From the NCBI GenBank assembly GCA_027382625.1, contig JAJKFJ010020997.1:43865-107864 (forward strand): a DNA stretch of 64,000 bases, read 5' to 3'. Position 1 is the first letter of the stretch, and every line of letters begins with the position of its first letter. Below, piece by piece: positions 49,789 through 59,974 of the stretch. The notes under the pieces are model-generated. The model made no database searches and was not told the origin of the DNA. It worked only from the letters and a program-made list of their open reading frames with translations. This stretch comes from Tetmemena sp. SeJ-2015 (Eukaryota; Ciliophora; Spirotrichea; Sporadotrichida; Oxytrichidae). Both the position numbers and the translations under genes were made by a program.

Positions 49789-51856
49789 TCAGAAAGGAGC
49801 TCCACGTTCAGGCTTAGAACTCTACATCGCCTCAACTTTGTCATGGCTGATGAAGTCTGTAGGAGCATACTAAATATTATATTAGGATGAATTTTCCTTA
49901 CATCAAGGATGCCAACACTGGGCGCACCTTCAAGAGCTTTGAGGTTTTAAAGGCACTTAGTTTGCACAAAGTCCAAATACTCCTTAGTGTTCAAGTTTGG
50001 TTCATCTGGCTTGGGCTATAGGAATTTATAAATGATCTTAAGGTTACATTGAAGTGCAGTTTATAGTCATTCCCATAGAACTCATAGAAATCATTCATGG
50101 GGATCTAGTTGTCAAGTTCAACGCCCAAACTTATTCCTGTTTCATTCGCCCAGCATCTGGCCACGTTTTTGATAGTGTAGCCACCTCCTCCCAGGATAAG
50201 CATAAAATATCATTAATTCTAAAATTTAATGTCAAAATTATATTTATCGCAACAGTTTAAAACCATTTTCAGAAGCACTAATGCTTTGCTAGTTTTCTGT
50301 CTTGCTTTTGATTTCTTGAATGCAGCAGAGGTTACAGCCTACGCAAATATGTGTGCTGCATGCATTGCAGCCAAATCAACTTACTACTTCTCTTGTAATC
50401 AGTGCTATGACACTAAAACTACTAACAGTTGTGGCTGGTCCATCAATAGCTATCTCGAGTGTCCAAGAGCAAGTGAATGCTCTCATGCTTTCATAGGCAA
50501 TTCAGATATTTCAGCCACTAGATCCAACTACTACTCTCTTCCTTCTGGCTAAGTGTGCATGATTCCCATTTACAATGGAATGACAGATTCCTCTAAACAA
50601 GGTATGTGGAAAGTATGGGAGTCTGACACTGCTGCTAATTTCTCAATAGCAAAATCTTTTAACAGCACTCTTTGGAGCAATTTTTCTTCTTATACAATTG
50701 GCGATGTCAAATTCGTAGACTCTTCTACTTGGAACTACCTATTCATAGCAAATACTGCTACATAAAATTAAATACATCTGAATTGAATTTCAAACTTCAA
50801 TATGGATCAGCAAACTTAATTCTAAGTCTATCAGTTGCTATAATCTCTTCTCTTATTTTGATTTTAGAACAATGATTTCATTTATTTAATCTTAAATTAA
50901 AGCATAGGAAGGCCCCATCCTTTCACATGCTTTACGCACCAACCATGACCTCTGATGGTTGTGTTATAAGTTCCCAGCCTATCAAATGCTAGAGAATCAG
51001 CACCGCACTACATAACCACAGCATCAGGTCTGAACCTCTATCTCACTTCCTCAATTATCTATTTGGTATTAGATTAGCTAAGTTACAGTTTTGAAGAGTT
51101 AGAAGTAAGAGTCATCGTCTATCCCGCTATTCAAAGGTACATTCAAAGCATAGTACTAGCCTTGCCCGTAGCCAGTGTCCTTGATGTCTCCAGTGCCAGG
51201 AAAGAAATCTCCATATCGATGGAAGGAGACTGTCATCACTCTGTTGGTGCAATAGAAAGCTTCTTCAACTCCATCTCCATGATGCACATCGATATCTATG
51301 TAGAGAACTCTGTTGTGATACTTCAGCAGCTCCAAGATAGCCAACACAATATCGTTCACGTAGCAGAATCCACTTGCTTCCATCTTTTTCGCATGATGGA
51401 GGCCTCCAGCCCAGTTCACACAAATGTCTGCGCTTTTGTGATTAAGCTTGATAGCTGCATCAGTGATCCTCCTGCAGAAATCTGTGAAAACTCATAGAGA
51501 CCAGGGAAACAAGGGCAGTCGTTCTCACCCACGTTGAACTTCATCTCAAATTGGTTGTTCAGAATACTAGGAGCAGCCCTTTTCAAATGCTCGATGTAGT
51601 CCTCTGAATGGAAAGCAACCATCTCTTGGTCAGTGGCTTTGTGAGGTTGCTATGTAAAATTATCAAACTTTAAAATTGATTTACATAGACTGACATCTTG
51701 CGGTAAAGACCATATGCTAAAACCAATTGATGAGTCATCTTTATTCTAAAAGGCTTCATTGGATGCTCAGGACCATAGTAGAAAGATCCCACCTCACCTA
51801 AATTCCCTTTATTAAATGTAATCTTTACTGTCGTAGAAGTAAGCAACTCTTGACAT
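49789..51856 (-). CDS. Class I histone deacetylase (RPD3/HDAC1 type), split by a large IES
   Basis: Zinc-dependent lysine deacetylase. ATG at 51856 (minus): [12 protein letters not shown], then [15 protein letters not shown]; a 35-nt intron (51650-51684) joins YRKMSVY to [10 protein letters not shown]. The active site is intact: [29 protein letters not shown], then [12 protein letters not shown]. Coding stops at 50907 within GLPML and resumes at 50204 with [16 protein letters not shown] (the catalytic Tyr is here). The pointer AAGCATA (plus strand) occurs at 50198-50204 and 50900-50906; joining the copies restores frame. Introns 50016-50047 and 49870-49901 (32 nt each) follow, then [11 protein letters not shown] and TGA at 49789. 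Small frame slips near 51810 and 51070. Confidence 0.93.
50198..50899. other. IES, 702 bp, pointer AAGCATA, in the deacetylase gene
   Basis: Bounded by AAGCATA at 50198-50204 and 50900-50906. There are no GT-AG ends in the host-gene orientation. Excision joins GLPML to ILGGGGYTI in frame. A full opposite-strand gene lies inside (50229-50875). Confidence 0.85.
50229..50875 (+). CDS. Secreted, Cys-rich, probably GPI-anchored surface protein nested in an IES
   Basis: ATG 50229. An N-terminal hydrophobic signal (about residues 18-32, [17 protein letters not shown]) leads to a Cys-rich ectodomain: [36 protein letters not shown]. The frame reaches TGA 50784, but adding one A to the A4 run near 50764 carries it on to a hydrophobic C-terminal tail ([20 protein letters not shown]) ending at TGA 50873, the layout of a GPI-anchored protein. 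Ciliate surface antigens often look like this; no specific family is claimed. It lies wholly within the 702-bp IES of the deacetylase and on the opposite strand, so it would be removed from that macronuclear gene. It may be germline-limited or a segment of another gene. Confidence 0.7.
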
Positions 51857-51964
51857 TTTATCTCTGAAAGATCAATAATTATCTAAAATAATCAATCTCC
51901 CGCAGACCTTTATAATATAAATGTGATGAAATCAAGTATTAATTAGAGTTTGTGTAAAAAGTCG

Positions 51965-52748
51965 TCACTTTTTATGTTTATGCTTGTTCTCTTGCTTTTC
52001 GTTGATAAACTTGTCTAATTTTCCACTTTTATCCAGCTATTCGAACTTCTGCATATACTGTTTCTCTTTAATTTCCTCTAAAAACAAATGTAAGCACACT
52101 CCTTATTTCTTACTTCTTTTTAAGAATACGGGATCTAATCCCTTTTCCGCTCTTTCCTTGTTGACTTTCTTAGCCTCTTTAATGACTTCCTTCTCTTGCT
52201 GCTTCTGCTTGCTCTTGTTTTTAAAATTCTTTTCTTGGCCAAGGATCTCTCTGATCTTTACCACCTTATCAAAGTTTCCCTCTTTCTTTGCTGTCTTGAG
52301 AGCTTCACTCAATTCCTAAGCAGAATTTTATCCTTCACAATTCTTACTGAAAAGCGCTGGTCTTAAATATCTTTTATGAATGAAAACGATTCCTGGAATA
52401 AGCCCTCATTAAGTTTTCCGGCTCTGGGGTCGAACCTTGGATCTCGTGAAATCAATTTTGTTGAGCCATTTTGATTTTCTGAGCCACTTCCTTTCAAATT
52501 TAGAGATCTCAAAATACCCACTTAAAGCTTTGAGTATTTCTCTTTAGGCCTAAATCCAGTATTTATTAAAAAGGATGTGGTTACATCTTTTTGCCAAGCT
52601 TTGGCTTTGTATTGATCTTCTCTGCTTTTTCTTTCTTTAGTAGAATGTCCTCTTTGGATTTAACAATGTCAAAAGCCGATCTTTGCTTTAGTTTCATTCT
52701 CTCCTCGAAGGTAAGAGAACTGCTGTCAATAGTAGTCCTTGCGTCCAT
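51965..52748 (-). CDS. rRNA processing protein RRP36
   Basis: Nucleolar protein for early 18S pre-rRNA cleavage. ATG at 52748 (minus): MDARTTIDSSSLTFEERMKL. The central family block is ISRDPRFDPRAGKLNEGLFQ then FIKDI. A 31-nt GT-AG intron (near 52320) joins FS to ELSEALKTAKKEGNFDK; a second of about 36 nt (near 52085-52120) joins FLKR to KEIKEKQYMQKFEQLDK. The tail SGKLDKFINEKQENKHKHKK at TGA 51965 matches the basic RRP36 ending. Length is normal. One frame slip near 52570. Confidence 0.85.
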
Positions 52749-53009
52749 TGATAATAATTTAAGCAATATTAATTATCTACTAATTGCAATTAAGGATGTG
52801 AGAGATAAATGAGCTAATAGATTTAAGATTATACAAACTAATTCGTACTTTAAGTGGTGGTTTCGACAGTTTGAATGATTGGCTTGAAAATACTTTTAGT
52901 AGAGTAATCAACTTTATTTAAGTTTGTTTTATATATTAATTAATATATATAAACTACCAATCCAAATGCTATTATCTATTTATGCTGGTGTTTAGGTTTA
53001 TTAGGGGTC

Positions 53010-53544
53010 ATGGAAAAGAATAATAAGAGAACTTTGTCAAAGCCGGTCTGTACGTATTGGTTCTACTTCACGTTATTTGCTTCCTATCTTTGGTTGGGAT
53101 GTTTGATTAATCTTTGCGTTTAGTTATCACTATCAAGGACCTGCAACCTGGCCAGAGAGTGAACATGCACTTGAAGGTAAGTCACATCGCCTCTCAGTTT
53201 ATGTTCCCGCCAATATGATGAAGCTCACGCGTGGTTAATAGGTGGAGAAAGTGACTGTAACCTTGGAGAAGAAAAGATACGACGGCACTCAGATCCGCCA
53301 GGCTGAGGCCATCATCGGTGATCAGCATGGATGTGTGAAACTAGTCGCCAGAGACAACCAACTCGACCTCATCCAGGAAGGCGCTGTCATCACCATCAGA
53401 AACGCCCACGCCAAAGTCGTTCAAGACCGCATCCGCATGGAGGTCGACAGATGGGGAAAGATTGAGCTCTCCAACGAGAAGGTAGACTCCGTCAACCTCG
53501 CAAACAATGCCTCAGACATCGAGTACGAAATCGTCAGAAAGTGA
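53010..53544 (+). CDS. Single OB-fold nucleic-acid-binding protein (SOSS-B/hSSB-like)
   Basis: ATG 53010; exons 53010-53049, 53124-53176 and 53242-53544; introns 53050-53123 (74 nt, GTACGT donor) and 53177-53241 (65 nt). The spliced protein begins MEKNNKRTLSKPVFITIKDL, then QPGQRVNMHLKVEKVTVTLE, QAEAIIGDQHGCVKLVARDN and GAVITIRNAHAKVVQDRIRM. This is a lone OB fold of about 130 residues, close in layout to SOSS-B single-strand DNA-binding proteins and to plant OB-fold proteins of similar size. Like NAC beta it uses more G/C-ending codons than its neighbours, which suggests high expression. Its role (DNA repair or RNA binding) cannot be chosen from sequence. Confidence 0.75.
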
Positions 53545-53905
53545 GCAGCCCCAAGTTTATTTAATCTTAAGTCCAGAGCACTCATGTGTTCAGACTGAGA
53601 AGGAAGCAGAGCGACTTAGCAAGTTCTCTTAGTGATTGCCTCGCGCTTCTCTGAGCGCAAGTTCAGTGGTCCATACTTGTTTGTCAATTGCTTCTATTAA
53701 AATTCTCACTACACTCCCTGTCTTCTATTTTATATAAACTCAAACTCTACTCAATTTGAATATAAATGATTTGCATGGTTTATATTACTTATTTAAATTG
53801 CTATATCTAAGAATGAGCAGCACTTCCTTTACCCTACTCTCTCTTAATTGTAATCAAAGAGAAAGTAAATCGGAAAAATCTTAAGAAATTAAAACTCAGT
53901 AAGAA
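53545..53905. other. Intergenic region
   Basis: Convergent 3' ends of the OB-fold gene and the next minus-strand gene. No gene or obvious element seen. Confidence 0.55.
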
Positions 53906-54217
53906 TCACAAGCACATACTTTGCAATCCATGTCTATTAAATTTATCCATGTGGTCCTCGTTATACTCTGGAGTGTAGTCTTGCATCATCGAATTAACTC
54001 TTAGGAATTTTCTCTTGAAAACTCTGGCTACATACTCTCTGTCTTACTTGTAAAGGTTTGCTATTATCAAAAATATCCCAAAGCTTATTAGAATTCTGAA
54101 GTTAGCGGACTAAGGCTAGTGCAGATAGTAAACAAGCTCCTCATAGTATTCTCTAGTGTAGCTATGTACTTGTCTTTACAAATTCACATATTTCCTCATC
54201 AAGTCTCTTTTGTTCAT
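53906..54217 (-). CDS. Small single-pass membrane protein, unidentified
   Basis: ATG at 54217 (minus) and TGA at 53906 give an intact reading frame of 103 residues: MNKRDLMRKYVNLQRQVHSY at the N-terminus, one membrane helix (FRILISFGIFLIIANLY), and a basic then mixed C-terminus (REYVARVFKRKFLRVNSMMQ). Size and layout resemble small mitochondrial assembly or inner-membrane factors, but no family is recognised. Confidence 0.6.
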
Positions 54218-54315
54218 CGCTTTCAATTTCTTTTTATTTTATAATCTTCTAATTCAATTTCTAATAAGTAGGCATCCATTTAAAGGTCTTCATTCTAAAA
54301 TATTAGCAATATAGA

Positions 54316-55954
54316 TCAAGAATAATCTGAGTAGTTGAAACTCTGCGAGATCATATCAGGTGCACCTCTACTGCCTCCGCTCATCGGATTTTAGAGAGCA
54401 GACTGATAGTTAACATTTTTGTTGATCATCATTCCAGCCCCATACTTTCCAGACGACAAAATATTTATTACAAAAAATGATCATGTCATCAGAGATTGAT
54501 AGAGGTCCCTAAACTTCTGCCCTTGGATTAAGTCTCATCTTCTCTAATTAGTTAATCTTATTCTTTAACTGCTGAGGGCCTGATTCATTCTTAAACGTAA
54601 TAAATTTTTGTATAGGTATATATCTACATTCTTTGTTTTATGAGTGCTAAATGGGTTAGCTGTTTGGTTTTTAGTTGACTTTGAGCCGAAAACATCTTCA
54701 ATATCTTTATTCTCCTTGTACGAAGCGTGTGATGACACATTCACTCATCAAATATAAATTAAAATTATTTAGGAGGTATATTTAAATTTGAGAGCATTTT
54801 CTTTGTAGTTTTAGAGGGAGGAGCATGCTTTTAGGCAAATTGAAGCTCCTTCTTGAGTCTGCTAATTTCTTTGTGGGCGTCTTCCTCATCAAATGCTCTC
54901 TTTGTTATAAGTTACCTCCTCAGGTCTTAAATTTGCTAGGTGAGTTTTCTCTTTATTGCCTCGCACTCTCTTCTCATTATGGCTCTCCATATCCCATTAA
55001 GCTCATACAATATTTAAGACACGCATGTCTCAGTCATTTAACCATCGAATGTTTCCTTGATCTTTTAAATTGCTCTGACTGCTTCAGTTGGGATCCACTC
55101 GTTTGCGAGTTAAGGTGTGAACCCTGCACCAGACCCACTTTAATAACTCTGGTTAAGGTTGCTCCCTTAATTACCAGCTGACTTTCCTCTTTGCTTTGAG
55201 GATTTAGACCCTCCAGTTCCAAAACTTTTGTTCAAATTTTATTTAGCTTCCTTCAAGATTTCTGAGTCAGCCATACCTTGATACTCACAGGTACTCTTAA
55301 GCAAAAGAAGGAGTCTTTCATTATCAGCTCTCAAAGAATCTAACTCAACTTGAAAAGTTCCATCTCCTTTCCTGCTAACATAGAGGTCCTAAACAGTCTT
55401 TTCAAGATCAGCTACTTGATTTCTAAGTCTGTTGTTTTCTCCGCTCTTGAGTTCTAGCTCCTCTTCAATATCTCTCAATCGATCTCCCATAGCTTGGAGT
55501 CTTGTATTCATGTTGTTGATGTCTTCATCTCTTTGTGCCATCTGCCTCTTTAGCCTGTTAATCTCCTCCTCTCTTATGTCAATTTCGTTTTAATAAGAGG
55601 AAACCTTGAACTTGCTCTTTTCATATAGGTCTTTTTAGGCCGCTACGAATTCATCCATCTTCTTAGCCATATCTTCAATCTGTTATGTTTGAGCGTGGTT
55701 GATGTTGGTTTGTCTGTTAATTTGCTCATGGCACTTTTGGATTTCCTCTTATGCTTCCTCGTGCTTGCGACAGACACCTGTGTAGTTTTCCCTAGTTTTT
55801 GCCAATTGAATCTTTCCACATAGCGTAATGAGTCTTTCAGCTCTTTATTTTCAACTTATGCTAGTCTGAGTATTTGCTTAAGCTCCTCCTCAGTTCTCTT
55901 TCCTCCATCTACTCGCAATCTCTTTCCCGCTACCACGGCTGTCTGCCTCTCCAT
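54316..55954 (-). CDS. Long coiled-coil protein, probably ciliary or basal-body
   Basis: ATG at 55954 (minus): MERQTAVVAGKRLRVDGGKR. After a slip near 55790 an unbroken coiled coil runs to about 54745 (for example REEEINRLKRQMAQRDEDIN and VADLEKTVQDLYVSRKGDGT), followed by a more conserved-looking block, ANEWIPTEAVRAIQKIKETF then CVSQILYELNGIWRAIMRRE. A C-terminal low-complexity part (54740-54316) ends MISQSFNYSDYS at TGA 54316, with an AT-rich break near 54465. The combination of a coiled coil and the ELNxIWR block is reminiscent of basal-body coiled-coil proteins, but I could not name the family. Confidence 0.6.
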
Positions 55955-56351
55955 TATCTATTATCTTATTTTATAAAGGAATTGAGTTACCTTGGATGAG
56001 TCTTCTTAAAACTAAGCGTTCATTTCTTTCAGTTATAAAATTATATTTCAAATTTAAATCCATCCCTCTTTATTCATAAGCACAAAGAGAGTATCAATTA
56101 ATTCCTAATAATGAATGAAGCCTTAAAAACATAAATTTGTAATTTAGTATTGAATTAGAGTGTTTCCTAGAAATTAAAATTGTCTATTTAAAAGGTAGGC
56201 ATATAATTATAAACTTATCAATGAAGCTATCAAATTTAAGACATTAAATCAACTCATCTGTCTCATTTTCCGCAAAAAAGTAATTATAAGCGTCTCTATC
56301 AAGAGGATAAATTTATTTTTGGGTTCAGCTAGCTTATAAAAAGAGATAAGA
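55955..56351. other. AT-rich intergenic region
   Basis: Divergent promoter region between the coiled-coil gene and the LACTB2-like gene. No gene seen. Confidence 0.6.
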
Positions 56352-57590
56352 ATGGCGATTTAGTATATCAGTAGCTTGCTCCCAACATTTTTCATATAGC
56401 AGGATACAATCCAAGTAAGAATTATTCAGCATAAAACTATTCTAAGCATTACAATTTGCATGCTTACTATTTGCTTAGATGCAGCCACTTTGTTAGGGAC
56501 TAATTGCTTTGTTATTGGAGAAGGCGAAGAGAGGATTATGATAGATGCTGGTGACATGCCTCCCATCAATCAAAGGTTTATGAATAATCTGGTAACTCTC
56601 ATGCATGACTAATCATTCTCAATAAACATTATCCTTAGATATGAATAAAGTCTTTATTTAGCTTAACTTTACACTCAATTTTCATCAGCCACGCTATCCC
56701 AAATCATTTTGGAGGGGCATGGTCCCTACTCGAACTGCATGCTAAACTTGGAAAACCATTGCCAAAGATTTACAAAAATTTAGACGGAAACGACTATGAA
56801 CTTGAAGTAATTTAATTGAACTATTATGAATATCATATCAGTTTAAAGTGTTTCACAAATGCCCAAATCTAAGAGACCACATTACCAATATAGAGGATGG
56901 GGAAATATTTTCTGTGAATAAGCTAGATAATACTACAAATCTTAGCAAGAGTGAATTAGCCTAAGCAGTAGATACTCTAGAAGTAATTCGCACGCCTGGC
57001 CACAGAAATGATCATTGCAGCTTTGCTCTTAAGACAAAATAACTCAAGTAAAATGTTATGTTCCCAGGAGATATGATCCTTGGTACTCCAAGTGTAACTT
57101 TTATTTGTATTGTAAATTTAATAGGTGTCTATGGACCATATGGAAGCTTACTTAAAAGACCTTCAAAAAGCAAAGTAAAGAAATTTTGACAAGCTCTTTC
57201 TTGTTCATACACTAGGCTTGAAACCAGAAGACTTAGTAGTAGATGCCAAAACAAAAATAGACTCATACTTAGACTACAGATTTAATAAAATCAATAACAT
57301 GATCCACTTCCTCTAGGTAACCTAATCTTGTTTATTCTCATAAATTCTAGGAGAATTAAAGACCAATCAGGAGGATACAGCTCTTTGAATACATATATGG
57401 CCAAGAGGATTTGAACTTTAATTATTTTGTGTTGGATCTATCAGATAAAGTGTTTATGAAACTAGTCACTACTACTTTCAACTCTCACCTCTAGAAGCTA
57501 GAGGATGATTAAGTGATAAGGATCCTGAAGGAAGATCAAATCGTTCTTCAAGAAGACAAGACAACCTTCAGATACTCTAATTAACTTTGA
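56352..57590 (+). CDS. LACTB2-like metallo-beta-lactamase-fold protein
   Basis: ATG 56352 (MAIQYISSLLPTFFIQ). The core follows an N-terminal intron: TNCFVIGEGEERIMIDAGDM, IFISHAIPNHFGGAWSLLEL, VIRTPGHRNDHCSFAL, MFPGDMILGTPSV. A 33-nt GT-AG intron joins this to SMDHMEAYLKDLQKAKQRNF, and another joins FLQ to ENQRPIRRIQLFEYIYGQED. This is the LACTB2 (mitochondrial endoribonuclease) arrangement with a C-terminal helical region. The usual H-x-H-x-D-H metal motif reads H-A-I-P-N-H, so two ligands are changed, while the PGH and GD motifs are kept. Either a catalytically altered paralogue or base errors. The N-terminal splice phase is not settled. TGA at 57588. Confidence 0.75.
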
Positions 57591-57705
57591 TTTCTATCAA
57601 TTTGCTAACCATAAGTCCTTCTATGTTTACCTTAACTTAAATTTGAAAGAGTAAAGGTAAATAATTAATTCTAGAAATTTCTGCTTTGTAATAAAGATAC
57701 TAAAA

Positions 57706-59974
57706 ATGCAAGGATTTGACGGACCTGTACTCGAAGAAGTTAAGCTCACTGAAGATGGAGGAATCATCAAAAAAATCTACGTCCATGGAGATGAGGCTGA
57801 CCCCACTCCAGAAACTAATCAGAGTGTGAAGGCCTGCTATGAAGGTCGTCTAGCTAGCAACGGGAAAGTTTTCGACTCGTCAGTAGATCCCGAAAGCCCA
57901 TTTGAGTTCACCATCGGAACTGGACAAGTTATTAAAGGTTGGGACATTGGTATGGCTTCTATGCGTATTGGTGAGAAGGCTGAGCTAGTTCTTGAACCAG
58001 AGTATGCCTACGGCGCTTAAGGTGCAGGAGCAGATATTCCTCCTAACGCTGCTTTGATTTTCAAAGTGGAGATTGTGCAGATAGATGATACTATTGCCAG
58101 AAAGTTTATGGTTAGTGATGAGGAACTCTACCAAAGAGGTTTAAATTTCAAGAATGAGGGAAATGAAAAGTTCAAGCTCAAGATTCATGCAGAGGCTCAC
58201 GATCTCTACGTTAACTCAATGATGAACTTGCAGAAGATGAAGGAGGAAACTAAAGAGGCCAATGATCTCATGAAAGTAGTCCTTCAAAATTTGTCAATCG
58301 TTTGCAACAATCTTGGCAAGTAAACACATTTACTTTATCTTTAACTTTGGCTATAAGAGAAAGTTTAAAGTATACTAGAACACTCTTGAATATTGCGCTC
58401 AAGTACTAGATATCGATTCAAAGGCAGTTAAGGCTCTCTACTTAAGAGCTATTGCTAGAGCGAAACTCCATGACTTCGATGAAGCTATCTCTGACATCAA
58501 GGAAGCCATCAAGCTATAATATAATAATCAATATAGACTTGAAAATTTAATGGATTATGAAATAATATCTATAGTTATCTATATAGAATAACCCAATGAC
58601 AGTTTTAAGATGTTAAAATGATTTCATTTATTCATTTATAGCAAAACTTTTAAATATTTTAATAGCTTGAGCCGTTAGTGAACCAAATTTTAATGGTTAT
58701 TTTATTGAGGATATGTAATAGTGCGAATAAATTATTTTACTTAGAAAATACAATTTAAGGAACTTCAAGAACAACAAAAAATAATTTTACCCGTAAATAC
58801 AAAAGCTCACTGATAACTTTTCATAGATTTTAATTGAATTTATCATTAAAACCACTGGAGTTATTAAATAAATTTCTATTTAATTAATTTAAAATTAATT
58901 GTAAGTCCTGCAGACAAGAACCTGAGAGACGAATTCGAGAACATTAAAAAGCAGAGAAGCGATGCCCTTGGTAACGAGCAAAAGAAAATGCAAGCTATCT
59001 TCTCATCTGGCCTTTACAGCGAAAAAAGTGCCCCTAAAGTCAAGAAAGATTCCTCTATGCCTGCTTTCTCTCTAGCAAATCCCCAAACTTACTTCGATCT
59101 AACTATTGGAAATGAAGGAGAAGAGGGTTTTTATGTATCCATAAAAAATTCTATATATAATTTAAAGGAAATAGAATTAAGATTATATCATAATATTATT
59201 GTGATAAATTAAGATCTCAAGCTTAAATTATTTTGACTATTTAACCCCTTTAATTTTAATGAAAGTTATCATTTAAAAATACTAACGAACTTAAGAAATA
59301 AGACTTTTTATCAAAATTTAGAAATGCTTTTATGATAATTATGTTCTAACTATTCATTAAAATACTTAAAGAATAACTTATTTACTTTGGTTTTATTAAA
59401 GAGGATTCGAGTAAGAAATATTTATCATCGAAAATTAGATTTAAAGAGGTTTTCACCAATATTAAAATTGGTTTTGAGAAGGGAAGAGTTGTGTTTGAAT
59501 TGTTCAAGCAGCAAGTACCTAAAACAGCTGAGAATTTCAGGTCAATTTGTGCAGGAGATCAAGGATTAAGCTACAAGGATAACATCTTCCATCGCATAAT
59601 TCCCGAATTTATGATGCAGGGAGGAGATATAACTAACCAGAATGGAACTGGCGGAAAGAGCATCTACGGAAATAAGTTTGCTGATGAAGGTATCTGGATC
59701 CCTCACACTATTCCAGGCTTGCTCTCCATGGCTAACTCAGGACCAAACACCAATGGCTCTCAATTCTTCATCACCTACAAAGAGACTCCTTGGTTAGATG
59801 GAAAGCACACTGTGTTCGGCAGAGTTATTTTAATTAGTCATTTCAGGAATGGAGATAGTCAAAAAGTCAGAGAAAGTCAAAACAGGCTCCAATGATGTGC
59901 CTGTTCTCACTGTCAGGATCACAGATTGCGGAGAGCTTAATGATGAGAATAAGCTCTAATCTATTGAAGAGTGA
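57706..59974 (+). CDS. Dual-family immunophilin: FKBP, TPR and cyclophilin domains in one protein
   Basis: Peptidyl-prolyl isomerase with two unrelated isomerase domains. FKBP domain at 57706-58080: [54 protein letters not shown] helices follow ([20 protein letters not shown]), with a 40-nt intron at 58320-58359, then [20 protein letters not shown]. Cyclophilin domain: [16 protein letters not shown], then [40 protein letters not shown] and [20 protein letters not shown]. Three IESs interrupt it: 58515-58901, 59123-59475 and 59827-59839. The end is [17 protein letters not shown] 59972. The FKBP-TPR-CYP order is that of the FCBP class described from Toxoplasma. Confidence 0.92.
58515..58901. 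other. IES, 387 bp, pointer TA, in the immunophilin gene
   Basis: TA at 58515-58516 and 58902-58903. The insert is AT-rich with TGA in all frames. Joining gives [10 protein letters not shown] followed by [12 protein letters not shown], a continuous TPR-to-linker sequence. Confidence 0.75.
59123..59475. other. IES, 353 bp, pointer GAG, in the immunophilin gene
   Basis: GAG at 59123-59125 and 59476-59478. Joining gives [10 protein letters not shown] followed by KGRVVFELF, as expected at a cyclophilin N-terminus. A longer match (GAGAAG, 59118/59476) exists but would put the join out of frame. Confidence 0.75.
59827..59839. other. IES, 13 bp, pointer ATTT, in the immunophilin gene
   Basis: ATTT at 59827-59830 and 59840-59843, with TAATTAGTC between. 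Removal turns a broken frame into [18 protein letters not shown], the conserved end of a cyclophilin domain. Too short and without the ends of an intron. Confidence 0.75.

Noticed and set aside
57090..57140. Considered as an IES in the LACTB2-like gene (GTGT repeat)
   Set aside because: A 33-nt GT-AG intron restores GTPSVSMDHMEAY exactly.
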